DNA of 7,561 nucleotides from the NCBI GenBank assembly GCA_913061425.1, contig CAJXUO010000063.1:1-7561 (forward strand), read 5' to 3'. The notes under the pieces are model-generated. The model made no database searches and was not told the origin of the DNA. It saw only the letters and a program-made list of their open reading frames with translations. How positions within the stretch are numbered: the stretch's first letter is position 1; every line of letters begins with the position of its first letter. A program made the translations under genes and the position numbers. This document shows positions 6,741-7,561 of the stretch, piece by piece. The DNA comes from an uncultured Lutibacter sp. (GTDB lineage: Bacteria > Bacteroidota > Bacteroidia > Flavobacteriales > Flavobacteriaceae).

Positions 6741-7301
6741 TTATTCCAAAAGTAATTGATCTAATAACTTTTTAGTTTTTTCGCTATCCCAAGCTGCCGG
6801 TCCAACTTTATGGACAACTATTTCACCTTTTCTATTTAATATATAAGTCGCAGGAATACTTGACACATTAAATTCCTTTGGCATACTATTAAACTGATTA
6901 TAAGAAGGTAAATTATAGTTTTCTTTATCTAAAAACCGATTAACGATACTTTGATTTTCATTTGTTATAAAAATAAATTCAACTTTATCCTTATATAAGT
7001 CATATAATTTTTGAATTGCAGGCATCTCTGCTCTACATGGAGGACACCATGTTGCCCAAAAATTAACAAAAACCACTTTGTCTTTAGCATTTATAAAAGC
7101 ATAATTCGAAGAGTTAATTCCTTTTAAACTCCAATTAAAATCAGTTACTACTACTCTATCTTCTTCATCTATTGTTGCCGGTGAAGTTGCTAAAACTTTT
7201 GCAGTAAATTCTTGAATATACCCTCTAATAGGAGTGAAAAAAATAATAGCAAAAATTCCAAAAAATATTAAATTTGAACGCTGTGATTTACTAAACTTCA
7301 T
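6741..7301 (-). CDS. TlpA/ResA-like membrane-anchored thioredoxin-fold protein
   Basis: This 186-residue protein has an N-terminal hydrophobic segment (about 10-23, LIFFGIFAIIFFTP) after a short basic stretch, consistent with an uncleaved membrane anchor and a thioredoxin domain on the periplasmic side. The domain shows VVFVNFWATWCPPCRAEMP with the redox pair Cys86-Pro-Pro-Cys89, and the cis-proline loop SSIPATYIL (Pro150), both needed for thiol-disulfide exchange. This is the TlpA/ResA/AhpC-TSA-like pattern. Such proteins reduce disulfides in the envelope, for example during cytochrome c maturation or stress defence. The particular partner is not indicated, because no cytochrome genes are nearby. 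The gene is convergent with the aminotransferase and lies downstream of the aconitase on the same strand, with a terminator between them. No strong TAnnTTTG element is seen in front of its ATG; the closest is TACTTTTA on the minus strand. Confidence 0.94.
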   Translation of the reverse strand: MKFSKSQRSNLIFFGIFAIIFFTPIRGYIQEFTAKVLATSPATIDEEDRVVVTDFNWSLKGINSSNYAFINAKDKVVFVNFWATWCPPCRAEMPAIQKLYDLYKDKVEFIFITNENQSIVNRFLDKENYNLPSYNQFNSMPKEFNVSSIPATYILNRKGEIVVHKVGPAAWDSEKTKKLLDQLLLE

Positions 7302-7382
7302 GATTATATTAATTTATATAAAAGTAGTAGTAATTTTGAAAATTACTTACAATTAAAACAAAAAAACTTTAAAAATTCGCTT

Positions 7383-7416
7383 AAAAAAAACTCTCCAATA
7401 ATTAAATTGAAGAGTT
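7383..7416 (-). terminator. Rho-independent terminator for the aconitase gene
   Basis: Read on the minus strand, AACTCTTCAAT (7416-7406) pairs with ATTGGAGAGTT (7399-7389) over 11 bp. One T-G wobble pairs on this strand but would be a C-A mismatch on the plus strand. A 6-nt loop separates the arms, and a T-run, the A's at 7383-7390 on the plus strand, follows. The wobble and the T-run both favour minus-strand use. It begins 28 bp after the aconitase stop. Confidence 0.85.
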
Positions 7417-7444
7417 CATTAAATAACTAATATTTATTTAAACA

Positions 7445-7561
7445 CTATGCGTTTTCTTTCTTAATCAAATTTAAAGCAGAGCCTTCATTATACCACTCTA
7501 TTTGACCAGCATTATAAGTGTGATTTAATTTTATAGAATCTTTTGATCCATCAGCATGTAC
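7445..7561 (-). CDS. acn: Aconitate hydratase, C-terminal end only
   Basis: The minus strand is open from the window edge to a TAG at 7447-7445 and gives the last 38 residues. They begin [15 protein letters not shown] and continue through [14 protein letters not shown]. This closely matches my memory of the C-terminus of mitochondrial-type aconitases, which carry HADG, LNHT, QIEWF and AGSALN in the same order. Aconitase interconverts citrate and isocitrate in the TCA cycle using a 4Fe-4S cluster; the cluster cysteines are outside the window. The fragment ends normally with a charged tail (KKENA), so it is cut only by the window edge. Confidence 0.9.
   Translation of the reverse strand, partial: VHADGSKDSIKLNHTYNAGQIEWYNEGSALNLIKKENA

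Overview
The window is AT-rich, and its codon use, gene content and promoter style fit a member of the Bacteroidota, most likely the family Flavobacteriaceae. Supporting signs are matches to the TAnnTTTG promoter element, A-rich leaders without strong Shine-Dalgarno sequences, and the run RelA/SpoT - Fur family - purA - OstA-like - class III aminotransferase, a gene order I recall from flavobacterial genomes (recollection, not checked here). I see no integrase, transposase, CRISPR array, tRNA or rRNA. This is essentially core chromosome.

Plus strand, 1-3477: the window opens inside a long RelA/SpoT homologue, whose N-terminal HD region lies outside, and runs to its stop at 1556. A 118-bp gap holds a candidate promoter and an exact copy of the TTATCCACA DnaA box. 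A Fur-family regulator (1675-2124) and purA (2143-3414) follow, 18 bp apart, and end at a strong intrinsic terminator (3445-3477).

Plus strand, 3478-6740: a second unit starts with a signal-peptide-bearing OstA/LptA-like protein (3568-5295). Its stop overlaps by 4 bp the start of a PLP-dependent class III aminotransferase (5292-6464). The 276 bp that follow hold an imperfect inverted repeat, a 12-bp palindrome, a possible 37-residue basic small ORF and a hairpin terminator that can work in both directions.

Minus strand, 6741-7561: a membrane-anchored TlpA/ResA-like thioredoxin (6741-7301) lies downstream of the last 38 codons of a mitochondrial-type aconitase (7445 to the window edge). A minus-strand terminator separates the two, so they are probably separate transcripts.

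Functionally this is housekeeping: stringent-response alarmone metabolism, metal or redox regulation, AMP synthesis, lipopolysaccharide transport, amino-acid metabolism, envelope thiol redox and the TCA cycle. No new multi-gene system is evident. The least explained stretches are the gap at 6465-6740 and the gap at 1557-1674.
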